From Planctomycetaceae bacterium (GTDB taxonomy: Bacteria > Planctomycetota > Planctomycetia > Pirellulales > Pirellulaceae): a DNA stretch of 64,000 bases. The stretch lies in contig JACKHM010000001.1 in assembly GCA_020638995.1 (NCBI GenBank), forward strand, positions 3,224,001 to 3,288,000. The letters run 5' to 3'. Of the stretch, positions 35,831 through 45,258 are shown piece after piece (the stretch's first letter is position 1; the number at the start of each line of letters is the position of its first letter). Below the pieces are notes generated by a model. It was not told the DNA's origin and made no database searches. It saw only the letters and a program-made list of their open reading frames with translations. Position numbers and translations under genes: made by a program.

Positions 35831-38008
35831 ATGAAAGAAGTTCACATGGGGCGGGCAACGCAAGCCGCCAATCAGGGTGCTGCTTCAACATGGCGAGTCG
35901 TTGCCAAGAATGGGCGCCCGCCGATCAAGATCGCGGTGGGCCATCTCGCCAAGGAACAAAAGCTAGACGATGCCCTGGACGAATACTGTCGCCTACGTGA
36001 ACAGGATCGTTCAATAACCGCCAGCCAATTCTGCAATCGCTATCCGAGCTATCGTCACAGCCTCCGACGGTTGATTGATGTTCACGAAGCACTGGAACAT
36101 CAACCGGCATTGGAGGAAGAAAATTGGCCAGAACTATTTAGCGATTTTCTCGGCTACGAGATCATTCACGAACTAGGCGTCGGCGCCATTGCTCGCGTCT
36201 ATCTCGCCGCAGAAACGGCTTTGGGAGGCCGCTTGGTGGCACTCAAAGTCTCGCAGCATGGCGGTGACGAGGCCGAGACACTTGGCAAACTCACACATCC
36301 GAATGTCGTCCCGGTTTTTTCTGTCAAGCACGACGAAAATACAGATATGACCGCTGTTTGCATGCCGTATCACGGCAGCGCAACTTTGGCCGATGTCTTG
36401 GAGATCGCGTTCGAAAATGGTAGGCCGCCCACATCGGCCCGCGTCATTATCGACGCCGCACGCGCACGCGAACAAGTCGTCGGTTTTGTAGGGCACGCTT
36501 CAACGAAGCGCACCCCCAACGCGGGCTGCCTTCGAGGCACGTATGTTGACGGTGTGGCGCGACTTGGCATTCAGATGGCGGAGGCTCTCGCCTATACCCA
36601 CGAACGAGGAATTCTGCATCGCGATCTGAAACCCTCAAATGTACTCCTGACGCCGGACGGCGTACCGATGTTGCTAGATTTCAACTTGGCAAGTGACCTT
36701 GAGTTGGGAGCCGGCAGGTTAGGCGGCACTTTGCCCTATATGCCGCCGGAGCAGATTCGGGACGTCCACTTACAACCGTTCGAGGCCGATGCGGCAGGCG
36801 ATCCTCGATCGGATGTTTTTTCGCTTGGCGTCATTCTCTACGAGTTACTAGCCGGGAAGCTGCCTTTCGGAGATCCGCAACTCGGCATCTCGCCAAGCCG
36901 GGCGGCTGAAGCCTACTTACGCATTCAACGGGAGCAGGCTCCAACGTCGCTGGCAAAGTGCAATCCACAGGTCCCGCCAACGCTCGCGAAGACGATAGAC
37001 CGTTGCCTGTCGTGGGACGTCGAGTCGCGTCCGCAAACGGCGAACGAGCTGGCAACCGAGTTGAGGAGACAATTTGGTTTACGTGCAAAGCTCGGGCGTT
37101 TTCGCCTCTTGGCCCTAGTGTTTATCGCCATCGCGATGTTAGGAATCACCGGACAGATCCGCCACTCACTTCTCCGGATCCCCGATTACACGCGGCATAT
37201 GGATTTAGCACTCGCTGCACTAGAAGCGGGAGAGTATGCGCAAGCAACCCAGCATTTCGACGATGCAGAAAACGCTGAAGGCATGGCGACGGTACCTGTC
37301 CTTTTCGGAAGGGGATACAGTTATGAACAGCGAAGGATGATGCCAATTGCCCTCTCGGAACAGAAACTTGCAAGTGAACTTTCACGCGATCCCCTGGTAA
37401 CAGATTGTTACGCTCACTTGGCGGCCATCAACGGTAATTACATATCCGCGATCATCGGGTACCAACAGGCGAATGAACGTGATGGCGACTACGCAATGCG
37501 ATACGTGAGCTTGGCACACTGTAAGCGTTTACAAGGTTCCAAACCCGAGTTGGCTATTCTCGATTTGGACAAGGCACTCGAGTTGGACCCCAACCTACAG
37601 ATTGCTTACCACTCGCGAGCAAACGCGTACAGGGATGCGGTCGATCGCACAAACTTTCCACTTTCGAAGGCTATCGTCGATATTGAGACAGCAATTCGAA
37701 TTGGCCCCACATACGCGCAGCTACAATACGACGCCGCTCGCATTTATTCCCTCGCTGCGGCGGAGGATCCAAAATTCTTCGAGGAAATTCAGTTGCATTT
37801 GAGCAGCGCCATCGATTTGGGACTGCACGAACACAATCTGGACCGAATTGCTGAATTCGAGCACCTGAAGGAACACGATTGGTTCGCGGCCCTTGCAGAA
37901 AGGTCACGTATTGGCGAACCCCCAAAGGAGCCGCCTCGTACGCCACCACAGATGTTTGTAGCACCCGCGACAAGCGAAGTCATTGATTGGCTGCGGATGC
38001 GGATTTAA
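35831..38008 (+). CDS. Membrane Ser/Thr protein kinase with C-terminal TPR repeats
   Basis: A 725-residue protein. The first ATG directly abuts the sigma stop codon; MGRATQ five residues in is an alternative. An N-terminal sigma-linked helical segment (1-100) is followed by the kinase domain (about 108-415): glycine loop LGVGAIARVYLA, ATP lysine K139, HRDLKPSN (263-270) and GTLPYMPPEQ. The usual DFG is DFN (283-285). An insert of ~40 residues (203-242) is present. A transmembrane helix (about 424-441) leads to an outside or periplasmic region with TPR-like repeats. It probably regulates the adjacent sigma factor. Confidence 0.93.
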   Translation: MKEVHMGRATQAANQGAASTWRVVAKNGRPPIKIAVGHLAKEQKLDDALDEYCRLREQDRSITASQFCNRYPSYRHSLRRLIDVHEALEHQPALEEENWPELFSDFLGYEIIHELGVGAIARVYLAAETALGGRLVALKVSQHGGDEAETLGKLTHPNVVPVFSVKHDENTDMTAVCMPYHGSATLADVLEIAFENGRPPTSARVIIDAARAREQVVGFVGHASTKRTPNAGCLRGTYVDGVARLGIQMAEALAYTHERGILHRDLKPSNVLLTPDGVPMLLDFNLASDLELGAGRLGGTLPYMPPEQIRDVHLQPFEADAAGDPRSDVFSLGVILYELLAGKLPFGDPQLGISPSRAAEAYLRIQREQAPTSLAKCNPQVPPTLAKTIDRCLSWDVESRPQTANELATELRRQFGLRAKLGRFRLLALVFIAIAMLGITGQIRHSLLRIPDYTRHMDLALAALEAGEYAQATQHFDDAENAEGMATVPVLFGRGYSYEQRRMMPIALSEQKLASELSRDPLVTDCYAHLAAINGNYISAIIGYQQANERDGDYAMRYVSLAHCKRLQGSKPELAILDLDKALELDPNLQIAYHSRANAYRDAVDRTNFPLSKAIVDIETAIRIGPTYAQLQYDAARIYSLAAAEDPKFFEEIQLHLSSAIDLGLHEHNLDRIAEFEHLKEHDWFAALAERSRIGEPPKEPPRTPPQMFVAPATSEVIDWLRMRI

Positions 38009-38023
38009 GACCGAGGCGTATAT

Positions 38024-38413
38024 CTAGCGATCTAATGTATGCGCTGGGCCTTGATTCGGATCTTCAAGAACACAAGAGATCGTTCCTGATTGTGCTGGTG
38101 GCATCGAAGCTGTAAGCGTAATGGTGTCACCAGCGTAAGCTTCGAAATAATACTCGAATGCCCCCCCAGCCGTGGTTGACGTTTGTGCTGAGATGTCGCC
38201 TCCAATGTCGATCGTAACATGCTCATCAATTTCCAATTGAGCGTCGACACTACCTTCAAGGATCCATTGATTGTTGCCTAGGCTAGTGATGTTATAGGTT
38301 GTGAACTCCAATGCCGAAGCAATCTGTGGCACGATTCCGATGAGAGTTGCGGCGAGCGCGAGAGAGATACCACAAGACAATCGCTGACGAGCGGAAGCGG
38401 AACAGGAAAACAT
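38024..38413 (-). CDS. Small secreted protein of unknown function
   Basis: A 129-residue protein whose start MFSCSASARQRLSCG follows AAGGAG at the right distance. The open frame extends upstream but without a ribosome-binding site. A signal peptide (LALAATLIGIVPQIASA) precedes a mature part of about 90 residues rich in Thr, Gly and acidic residues (LEFTTYNITSLGNNQWILEG, DEHVTIDIGGDISAQT), suggesting a beta-sandwich. No family recognised. It is convergent with the kinase gene, 15 bases away. Confidence 0.7.
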   Translation of the reverse strand: MFSCSASARQRLSCGISLALAATLIGIVPQIASALEFTTYNITSLGNNQWILEGSVDAQLEIDEHVTIDIGGDISAQTSTTAGGAFEYYFEAYAGDTITLTASMPPAQSGTISCVLEDPNQGPAHTLDR

Positions 38414-39062
38414 ATTCTTCTCCTTGGAATTCTTGGATCTGCGCACAAAGGTGGCGCAGACTGGTAAGGTGGGTGGAAAATGGGCATTGGTCGAACCCGA
38501 CGGTGTCGTCAGGTATCGAGCCAACGGGCGCGTCGTCTTTTGGAAAATCCGTTCGGAACCAAAAAACAGCGAGGAAACATCCCTGAGGGATGTTCAAAGA
38601 CACATGACCGCCTGGGACTGCGCGCCGCTCGAGTGAGCGGTCTGCCCCTCGCAAGTTTCGTCCCAGGCGGATCACATGTTCGAAAGTGGTAACAACCGCT
38701 CTCTACTAACATCTATTGAAAAACGGAGACAAAACCGGGTCACAATTCCGGAGATTTTTTCGATTTTTTTTGGCGTGCCGCGTAACTGCTGTCTCAACAA
38801 ACAGTTGCCAACGATCCGCGTCAGCCGTTTTTTTTTGATCGAGCGAACCGGAAATCAGTGAGGACCACCAAGAGGAGCGAGAAGGCGTGACGCTCAATAG
38901 CCCGGATTATTCGCAACCCGATGCGTCAGCGAGGGACATCGTGTAAATCCCTCGCTAACGCTTCGGGTTACCATGTGCGCGGTGCTTTGGGCAAGATACG
39001 CACAACTCCTTCTCACGAAGCCTTTTAGATCGTTACAGTAACACTTCATGAATCCGGGATAG
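38414..39062. other. Intergenic region with hairpins and T-rich stretches, no gene
   Basis: About 650 bases. It holds a palindrome ACATCCCTGAGGGATGT (38577-38593), a long-loop inverted repeat with 11-bp perfect stem CCGCCTGGGAC/GTCCCAGGCGG (38608-38618 with 38660-38670, extendable through flanking ACATG/CATGT), T-rich runs at 38754-38770 and 38829-38838, and the VTRSVSEG repeat (38894-38973). Short open frames here have no support. Confidence 0.55.
38894..38973 (-). repeat. VTRSVSEG-type planctomycete intergenic repeat
   Basis: On the minus strand this reads MVTRSVSEGFTRCPSLTHRV, a translation that recurs as spurious small proteins in planctomycete genomes. At DNA level it contains a 14-bp stem, GCGTCAGCGAGGGA with TCCCTCGCTAACGC (38923-38936 and 38948-38961, one mismatch). 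It is a repeat, not a gene. Confidence 0.75.
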
Positions 39063-39926
39063 CTATCTACGAATCTCGGTCGAGAAGTCTGCAGAGTCGG
39101 CAAATCGATTCGCAATGTCGGTGACCCGCGCCCTTCGCCGAGCCTCTTGAAAGGGCAGCGACGTGTCTAGCAGGCCAAGCTCATAAGCTAGCCCATCCGA
39201 GAAGCCAGGCAGGAGAGCCCTAACATCGTAGGGGACCCGACCGGGCTTCAAGCGGTTCAAATGTCGGACGATGTTGGTCGTGCAGTTGTTGCTTAATGTG
39301 TCGTAAAACTCGGGGACCTCCGCGAGTTGATTGACACGTTGCAAGACGTCTACGAACAAGTCGCGTGACTGCTCTGGCGATGCAATCGTTCGATAAACAT
39401 AGACATCCGCATCTCGATGCTTGGTTCGTCGGAGTATTGCATCACGTTCGTCGGCAAGAACATACATCAGCTCGTATTGACGCAATTCGCCAAGAATCGG
39501 CGAATACTTCTCACCTTTCTCCAGCCGAGCTTCGGCTGATAGGACGATATGTTCCCCGTCCGAAAATCCAAAGCTCAACATCGTGTGCGCGAGACTTGGA
39601 GTGTCCTTGAACGGTACAACGATGAAGTCCACGTTGCGAATCTTGGACAGGTCAAAACGCTTGTCGTAGTGATTCACCACGTAGTCAGAATCTGATTCAT
39701 ACACACAACTGCGAATGTTGTGCACAATGGCTTCGTCGCCCTGAATGTCCGCGTAAGGAAGTACGGCGAGATCCGGAGTCCAATCACGGTCATTGGACGG
39801 AGTGAGCAGCCGGGCGGTGGAAAGCGACGCTGGAAGCCCCGACGATATATCATCATCTCCGGAGTGCTTCCCCAGTGTGTGGCATCCTGACAATAAAACT
39901 ATGAAAATCGAGAGGGCGCGTATCAT
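39063..39926 (-). CDS. DUF4105 (Lnb N-terminal-type) lipoprotein
   Basis: A 287-residue lipoprotein with the short signal MIRALSIFIVLLSGC (Cys15). The body matches the DUF4105/Lnb N-terminal periplasmic domain family: NVDFIVVPFKDTPSLAHTML, IVLSAEARLEKGEKYSPILG, YELMYVLADERDAI, and the conserved FYDTLSNNCTTNIVRHLNRL with a likely papain-like cysteine in NNCTT. The family is predicted to be a membrane-associated peptidase or amidase, but its substrate is unknown. No operon partner is evident. Confidence 0.82.
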   Translation of the reverse strand: MIRALSIFIVLLSGCHTLGKHSGDDDISSGLPASLSTARLLTPSNDRDWTPDLAVLPYADIQGDEAIVHNIRSCVYESDSDYVVNHYDKRFDLSKIRNVDFIVVPFKDTPSLAHTMLSFGFSDGEHIVLSAEARLEKGEKYSPILGELRQYELMYVLADERDAILRRTKHRDADVYVYRTIASPEQSRDLFVDVLQRVNQLAEVPEFYDTLSNNCTTNIVRHLNRLKPGRVPYDVRALLPGFSDGLAYELGLLDTSLPFQEARRRARVTDIANRFADSADFSTEIRR

Positions 39927-40072
39927 CGTGCTAGCGGCGCAAGTGACCTATGCCTGCTTCCTCAAAGCCCACGCTTTGGTCCAGGATCGCCTCCCCCCGA
40001 CAGACATCAAGTCAAGACTTTTAGCGTGAGTTCACAACCGCCGCAATAGAATTCGCTGTGATAGCACAGCGA

Positions 40073-41398
40073 CTACGGCTTTCCTTGACGCAGCCTAGTG
40101 CGGATCGTTGCAAGTCGCTCGGCAAGCTCTGTTTCAAAACCGCGGGCAACTGGGCGATAGTATTCGCGTTCGACTCCCAAGTAGTCTTGCGCGGCGATCC
40201 CGTCGTCCGCGTCGTGCGCATATTCGTAGCCCACTCCGTTTCCCAACTGTTTCGCCCCGCCGTAGTGGGCGTCGCGTAAGTGCAAGGGGACGGGAATCAT
40301 TCTTCCCTCACGGATATCGCTTACCGCTTCTGCAATCGCGACGGTCGCGGCATTGGACTTGGGAGCACAAGCGAGATAGGTCACACACTGGGAAAGCGTC
40401 AGCTGACATTCGGGAAGCCCGACGAACTCGCAGGCCTGCATCGCAGCCACCGCTAGCGGCAGGGCCTGCGGGTCCGCGTTACCAACATCTTCGCTTGCGA
40501 GAATAACCAGTCGCCGACAAAGAAAGCGAACGTCCTCGCCCGCTTCGAGCATCCGCGCCAGCCAGTAAACTCCTGCATCGGGATCGCTGCCGCGAATGCT
40601 CTTGATAAGCGCGCTGGCGGCGTCGTAGTGCGAGTCACCGGTTGCATCATATTCCACCGCTCTGCGTTGTACCGACTCTTCGGCAAGTTCACGTGTAAAT
40701 TGCAGCGGTCGCTCATCGCTCGACAACACAGCAATCTCCAATGCAGACAGCGCGCGACGCGCGTCGCCGTCGCAAACGTCTGCGAGGAATCCCAGGGCCT
40801 CGTCGGTCATCTCGACTTGGTATTTTGCCAATCCGCGTTCACGATCGCCGATAGCGCGCATCAATAACTTCTTGATGTCATCTTGTGATAGTGGCTGAAA
40901 CTGAAATATTTGGCTGCGGCTAACTAACGCGTTCACCACAGAGAAGAACGGGTTCGACGTTGTGGCACCAACCAGCGTGACGATCCCCTCCTCGACGTCG
41001 GGCAGCAAAGCGTCCTGTTGCGTCTTATTGAAGCGATGGATTTCGTCGATGAAAAGCAGCGTGCGCCGACCGCCCGTGGCGGCCTCGTCTCGCGCTGATT
41101 GCAAGACTTCCCGCAACTCCTTCACTCCGCTGGTGACCGCACTCAGTTGCCGAAAACGGCTCTTTGTCTCTGATGCGAGCAGCTGAGCCAAGGTTGTTTT
41201 GCCCGTCCCGGGCGGTCCATAAAAGATGACCGAACCCAAGCGATTCGCCCGCAGTAGACGGCGCAACAGCTTACCCTCGCCCAGAAAGTGCTGTTGCCCG
41301 GCGAACTCGTCGAGAGTACGTGGCCTCATGCGAGCCGCAAGCGGCTGCACCGCACGAAGGTTCGACGCTTCGGATTGTTCAAATAATGACTTTGCCAT
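40073..41398 (-). CDS. rarA: Replication-associated recombination protein A (MgsA/RarA)
   Basis: A 441-residue clamp-loader-like AAA+ ATPase that acts at stalled forks. The start MAKSLFEQSEASNLRAVQPLAARMRP is typical; the frame is open 28 codons further without support. Visible are RPRTLDEFAGQQHFLGEG, Walker A GPPGTGKTT, Walker B LLFIDEIHRFNKTQQDALLP, sensor GATTSNPFF, and the C-terminal tetramerisation part SHYDAASALIKSIRGSDPDA and GYEYAHDADDGIAAQDYLG. The length is normal. Confidence 0.95.
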   Translation of the reverse strand: MAKSLFEQSEASNLRAVQPLAARMRPRTLDEFAGQQHFLGEGKLLRRLLRANRLGSVIFYGPPGTGKTTLAQLLASETKSRFRQLSAVTSGVKELREVLQSARDEAATGGRRTLLFIDEIHRFNKTQQDALLPDVEEGIVTLVGATTSNPFFSVVNALVSRSQIFQFQPLSQDDIKKLLMRAIGDRERGLAKYQVEMTDEALGFLADVCDGDARRALSALEIAVLSSDERPLQFTRELAEESVQRRAVEYDATGDSHYDAASALIKSIRGSDPDAGVYWLARMLEAGEDVRFLCRRLVILASEDVGNADPQALPLAVAAMQACEFVGLPECQLTLSQCVTYLACAPKSNAATVAIAEAVSDIREGRMIPVPLHLRDAHYGGAKQLGNGVGYEYAHDADDGIAAQDYLGVEREYYRPVARGFETELAERLATIRTRLRQGKP

Positions 41399-41442
41399 GC
41401 GAGCAGTATATCGCACGTACGGGCCTGAATGTTCGGCAGGGA

Positions 41443-42903
41443 CTATTTCACGAGCCGTGTAGCTGGAAACGCGGCGTACCACCCAAACCAGAAGGCACGA
41501 TGGGCGGGAAGGCGGCGCAGAACTTCTTCACCGGCTTGCGTCACGAGCTGGGATTCGCTGACCTCCCACTCGCGACCATCCGAAGCCAACAAGCGACCCC
41601 TGGCGATCTGCTTAACAAATTGAAACGCTTTGGATTCGTAAACACGATTCTCACCGCCCTCATCCGTTAGAACGACGAATTCCGTCTCACCGATTCGATC
41701 GTGGTAGACACGGTGACGGTTCAGATACTCGACGGAAATGGCAAGCCGCTCATCCCTCACTTCATCAAGTCGAATCGCCAAAACTTCATCCTTGTTCTGC
41801 AAACGGGTGTCGAGTTCCGGTACTGCAAACATCAGCTCGTCAGTCGCAAAGTAGTCGTGGTAGGCAACACCTTCGCCGTAGTCGCGACGATGGCCGGTCT
41901 CAAGCGACAAAACCGTCGTATCGGGATGTTCGTTACGCCAACGGCCCCACGATGTCGTTACGACAGAGAGTGGTTCGAGCTTGATTCCTTGTCCGACGAG
42001 CGAGCCGACGACCGGTTTTCCATCCAGCGTTGACCACAGCGATTTGGTAGCGTGGTCGTACATCAGCTTGTTTGATCGATATAAGAACCCGCTCGTACCG
42101 AGTTCGTAGTGAGTATCTCCGAGGTTTGTTCGGTATACGATCATCGATCCACAAAGCGTACAGTACACGCCATTGATCGATTCGCCGCCGACCGAATCTT
42201 TGACCATCTCGTGCCAGGCAAGAATTCGTTTGGGATAAGCTCTTGCTTCGCCGTTGACCTCAATACCAAATACGATGTCCGATGCGGCCAGATAATCTGC
42301 CGCCGCGGCGGACAAGACTTTCGGATCTTTCAATGGCGGTATGCCGTCGCGCCGGACACCGCCCCAACGTATTTCGTCCAGCCGTATGGAAGCCTTCTCC
42401 GCGGAAGTGAAGTATTCTTGAAACCGAGAATCCACTCGCGAATACAGTGCCGCTTTGAACATGGCGTAGTCGGAATGTACGGCGATTTCTTCTCGCCAAA
42501 TCCAGCGATACCACGCATTCAGGTCAGGACCGAACTGCTGCCCCGTTTTCTTCTCCAAGACTTCGATAGCTGCTTCGCGGACGGCATCACTGCGGATAAA
42601 GGGAACGCACTCCACGAGCATCACAGCAAACCCCGGATGCCACTCCCTTTCAATCGCAGTCGTTGCCTCGAAGATCGCAACGCGGTCGCGAGAGCTAATC
42701 AGTGCGATAAAAAGTTCGGTGCATGCTGTGTGCTTGTCGTCGGTATGTACCGAATCCGTTTCCTCGGGCAACAAATCTGCGATTTGAGTTGGAGGCACAA
42801 CCGCCAAGATTGCTGATTGTCGATGTCGAACGAAATACCCCGCGGCGAAAGAGACGACTGCAATGCTCAGCAGGAACAATAATGAGCCAATGCTCCGTCT
42901 CAT
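41443..42903 (-). CDS. DUF3179 domain-containing membrane-anchored protein
   Basis: A 486-residue protein with an N-terminal membrane anchor or signal (SLLFLLSIAVVSFAAGYFV). The C-terminal two-thirds match DUF3179: AADYLAASDIVFGIEVNGEA, YPKRILAWHEMVKD, INGVYCTLCGSMIVY, GFLYRSNKLMYDHATKSLWS and TTVLSLETGHRRDYGEG. The CTLCGS cysteine pair suggests a metal or redox site. The function of the family is not established. The stop codon lies 44 bases from the rarA start on the same strand, so the two may be co-transcribed. Confidence 0.87.
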   Translation of the reverse strand: MRRSIGSLLFLLSIAVVSFAAGYFVRHRQSAILAVVPPTQIADLLPEETDSVHTDDKHTACTELFIALISSRDRVAIFEATTAIEREWHPGFAVMLVECVPFIRSDAVREAAIEVLEKKTGQQFGPDLNAWYRWIWREEIAVHSDYAMFKAALYSRVDSRFQEYFTSAEKASIRLDEIRWGGVRRDGIPPLKDPKVLSAAAADYLAASDIVFGIEVNGEARAYPKRILAWHEMVKDSVGGESINGVYCTLCGSMIVYRTNLGDTHYELGTSGFLYRSNKLMYDHATKSLWSTLDGKPVVGSLVGQGIKLEPLSVVTTSWGRWRNEHPDTTVLSLETGHRRDYGEGVAYHDYFATDELMFAVPELDTRLQNKDEVLAIRLDEVRDERLAISVEYLNRHRVYHDRIGETEFVVLTDEGGENRVYESKAFQFVKQIARGRLLASDGREWEVSESQLVTQAGEEVLRRLPAHRAFWFGWYAAFPATRLVK

Positions 42904-42960
42904 TTACAGAGCCTCAAACGACTGTTGATCGCGACGTGTAAAGACGCTCGTGCCACAACT

Positions 42961-45123
42961 TCACTCTAGATCGATCTGCCGAAAGATGGGCAGATGCCGA
43001 TAATAAACTTCGAGGCTGCAAGTGGCGAGTGCCGTCATGTACATACGACCGCCTGCCGAGGCGTGTGGTCCGGTGGGATCCCAGCTTCCGGCTTCATGCC
43101 CGCGACGCTCTTGGGTCTCAATCAATATCTCGCGCATCTCTCGGTTCCACATCTCCCATTCCGGACCACCGTGATGATGAAATGCTTGAGTTCCGTAGTA
43201 CCAGTAGTAGATGTTTGCGTCGCGTTTACTAGGCAGATGCTCGGCAGCGAGATATCGAATGCCTTGCTCGATGCCGGGCATATCGAGCTTCCACCCGAGA
43301 TACATCCGGCACAGTAACGCTTCGGCGGTCATGATATGTGTGGGGCCTTGGCGCGGCATGTACGCATACTTGGACCCGCTGCCGCTCGAGACGGAATCAA
43401 GAAACACGCCCGCCAATTCGAGAGTTTCGTCAGGCACATTCAACTTCGCGGCGCGACCGCTTTGCAGCGCCATGACTTGCCAGCCAACCACGCTCGTATC
43501 ACCAGCCTGCCCTGGCCCGTATCGCCAACCGCCGGCCTCGTGCTGCGCGGCCACAATAAAGTTAAGAGCCCTTTGTGCAGGTCCGCGCAGACTGTTGTCG
43601 CCAGTCATCATGTAAGCCTCACACAGCACGATCGTCGCTTGCCCGTGGGCATACATCCCGGTGTTGCCTTGTGAGTTGGCGCGCAAGTCGCCGTTTTCTC
43701 GCTGATGTTCTAGTAGCCAGCGCAGGCCGCGAGATACCTGATCGCGATATCTGCCGACTAAGTGTGTCTGGCCCGCGCCGAGATAAGGTAACAGGGCCAA
43801 TGCCGTTCCAGCCGCGTCGCTTCGATGTGACCCGGTCCCTCCGCACGCACAGCCCTCCGCACGATTGAAATCGTGCAATCCCCAGTGGCCGTCCTCCGCT
43901 TGATGCAGCGCCATCCAACGCAATCCGCGAGCCACGGCTGCTTCGGTCAGTGTCGTTCCTCCTTCTCGCTTCACTACCTCGACACGTATGCGAGGGTCGC
44001 GTGCGGCCACGGCTTGCCCTCCGCCAGTGGCCGTCCCGATCAACCGCTTGACCTTGGAGAGATCAGGCAGGCTCGGCTCGTCAACGCCGGGATCAATTCG
44101 CAACTCGCGGGCATCTTGATCTGCCTTGACGACGGCCTCGCGTTGCTTCGCATCCGTCAAGTTAACATCTTTCGGGACGGGCAAATCAAAGACGACTTCG
44201 TTCAACGGGTCGATGACAATCTCATCTCCACCCGTCTGAACTTCCTTGGCAACGGTTGTCGACAGCGTGATAAAAGGACCTTCGTCATCCGATGCCAACG
44301 TGAACAATGCCAGCAACGTCAGCAGAATCATGTGAAAGACAAGACTGACGAGCCACGCTGGAGTGCATGCGAAAAGATCTCGCACGACGGCTGTGACGCC
44401 TGTAGCCCTCGCACTCTTTTGAAGCCTGGCTCGCACTCGATTCTCTAACGCAGACACGGGGCGACGCGGCGGTGGACGGCGAGTTGCACGAGGCGAACTG
44501 CCCGGTGGTTGAGGTGCTCTGCGACTCGTCTGAGGTTGCTGGTGTTGACGCGTCGTTGGTGTCGCGCGTTGCTGTACTGGCTTCGCGTTAGCGGGTGAGA
44601 GTTTTCCCGTGCCCGGTTGTTGCTTGACTCCGGTGGTCTCCGGTGGCCGCGTCGCTGGTTGCGACTCGGTCGCCGGAGTTCGATTCGCAGACGCGGGCTT
44701 GGCCTGCAATGAGGTGGCCGCCGGTTTCTCCTGTTCCGCAATCAATCGTCTTGCCTCGCGCTCCTGCTCCTCCGTCAGCTCGATGCTGGTCCCACATTGC
44801 CAACAATCGGCGATCATCAGCCAGAAGCGAATCGACATCGGCGCGCCGCAATCAGGACATGCGCACATCAATACGCCGCCGTTCAACCACAGTTGCCCCG
44901 CCGCAAACTCCGCGGGAACGGAATCTGTCCCAGTTCTTTGTCGCGGCGATGTCGCAGTTGACACTTCGCTCGGCAACTCTAACGGTTCTGTCGATTCGAA
45001 GTCGATGATACGACAAGGAACAGGCGACGCACTCTCAAGCAATGCGTCCGCTTCATGAATCGGCCCGAAGCTCACATACAGGTCGGAATCGTGGTCCGAA
45101 TTCGCCATTCGCGCTTTAGGCAT
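42961..45123 (-). CDS. Zinc-ribbon, single-helix membrane protein with prenyltransferase-type toroid
   Basis: About 720 residues. The start is uncertain: 45123 (MPKARMANSD) is used, 45108 is a near alternative, and neither has a clear ribosome-binding site. The order is: a cytoplasmic part with a zinc ribbon CACPDCGAP...CWQCG (about 87-110), a long Pro/Gln/Thr-rich linker, and one membrane helix (WLVSLVFHMILLTLLALFTL, about 261-282). A C-terminal alpha/alpha-toroid follows with squalene cyclase/prenyltransferase-like repeats (GLRWMALHQAEDGHWGLHDF, GLRWLLEHQRENGDLR, ALNFIVAAQHEAGGWRYGPG). The DxDD cyclase motif is not visible, so it is probably a binding scaffold. Confidence 0.8.
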   Translation of the reverse strand: MPKARMANSDHDSDLYVSFGPIHEADALLESASPVPCRIIDFESTEPLELPSEVSTATSPRQRTGTDSVPAEFAAGQLWLNGGVLMCACPDCGAPMSIRFWLMIADCWQCGTSIELTEEQEREARRLIAEQEKPAATSLQAKPASANRTPATESQPATRPPETTGVKQQPGTGKLSPANAKPVQQRATPTTRQHQQPQTSRRAPQPPGSSPRATRRPPPRRPVSALENRVRARLQKSARATGVTAVVRDLFACTPAWLVSLVFHMILLTLLALFTLASDDEGPFITLSTTVAKEVQTGGDEIVIDPLNEVVFDLPVPKDVNLTDAKQREAVVKADQDARELRIDPGVDEPSLPDLSKVKRLIGTATGGGQAVAARDPRIRVEVVKREGGTTLTEAAVARGLRWMALHQAEDGHWGLHDFNRAEGCACGGTGSHRSDAAGTALALLPYLGAGQTHLVGRYRDQVSRGLRWLLEHQRENGDLRANSQGNTGMYAHGQATIVLCEAYMMTGDNSLRGPAQRALNFIVAAQHEAGGWRYGPGQAGDTSVVGWQVMALQSGRAAKLNVPDETLELAGVFLDSVSSGSGSKYAYMPRQGPTHIMTAEALLCRMYLGWKLDMPGIEQGIRYLAAEHLPSKRDANIYYWYYGTQAFHHHGGPEWEMWNREMREILIETQERRGHEAGSWDPTGPHASAGGRMYMTALATCSLEVYYRHLPIFRQIDLE

Positions 45124-45258
45124 AGAAGTGACTTTAAGAACAAGCGACGAGTCGCTCGCTATGGTTCCCCCGGTGGTCCTACGCATCAGTCTAGCTGCCG
45201 ACGGTAGCCCCGGGCAACCGATGCGCTGAGGTCCACGCCTTTGATCGGCACTGAAGAC

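Noticed and set aside
38894..39115. Small protein beginning MVTRSVSEG on the minus strand
   Set aside because: This is the translation of a widespread intergenic repeat with a stem-loop, not a gene.
42109..42816. A 235-codon plus-strand frame opposite the DUF3179 gene
   Set aside because: DUF3179 motifs are clear on the minus strand; this is a shadow.
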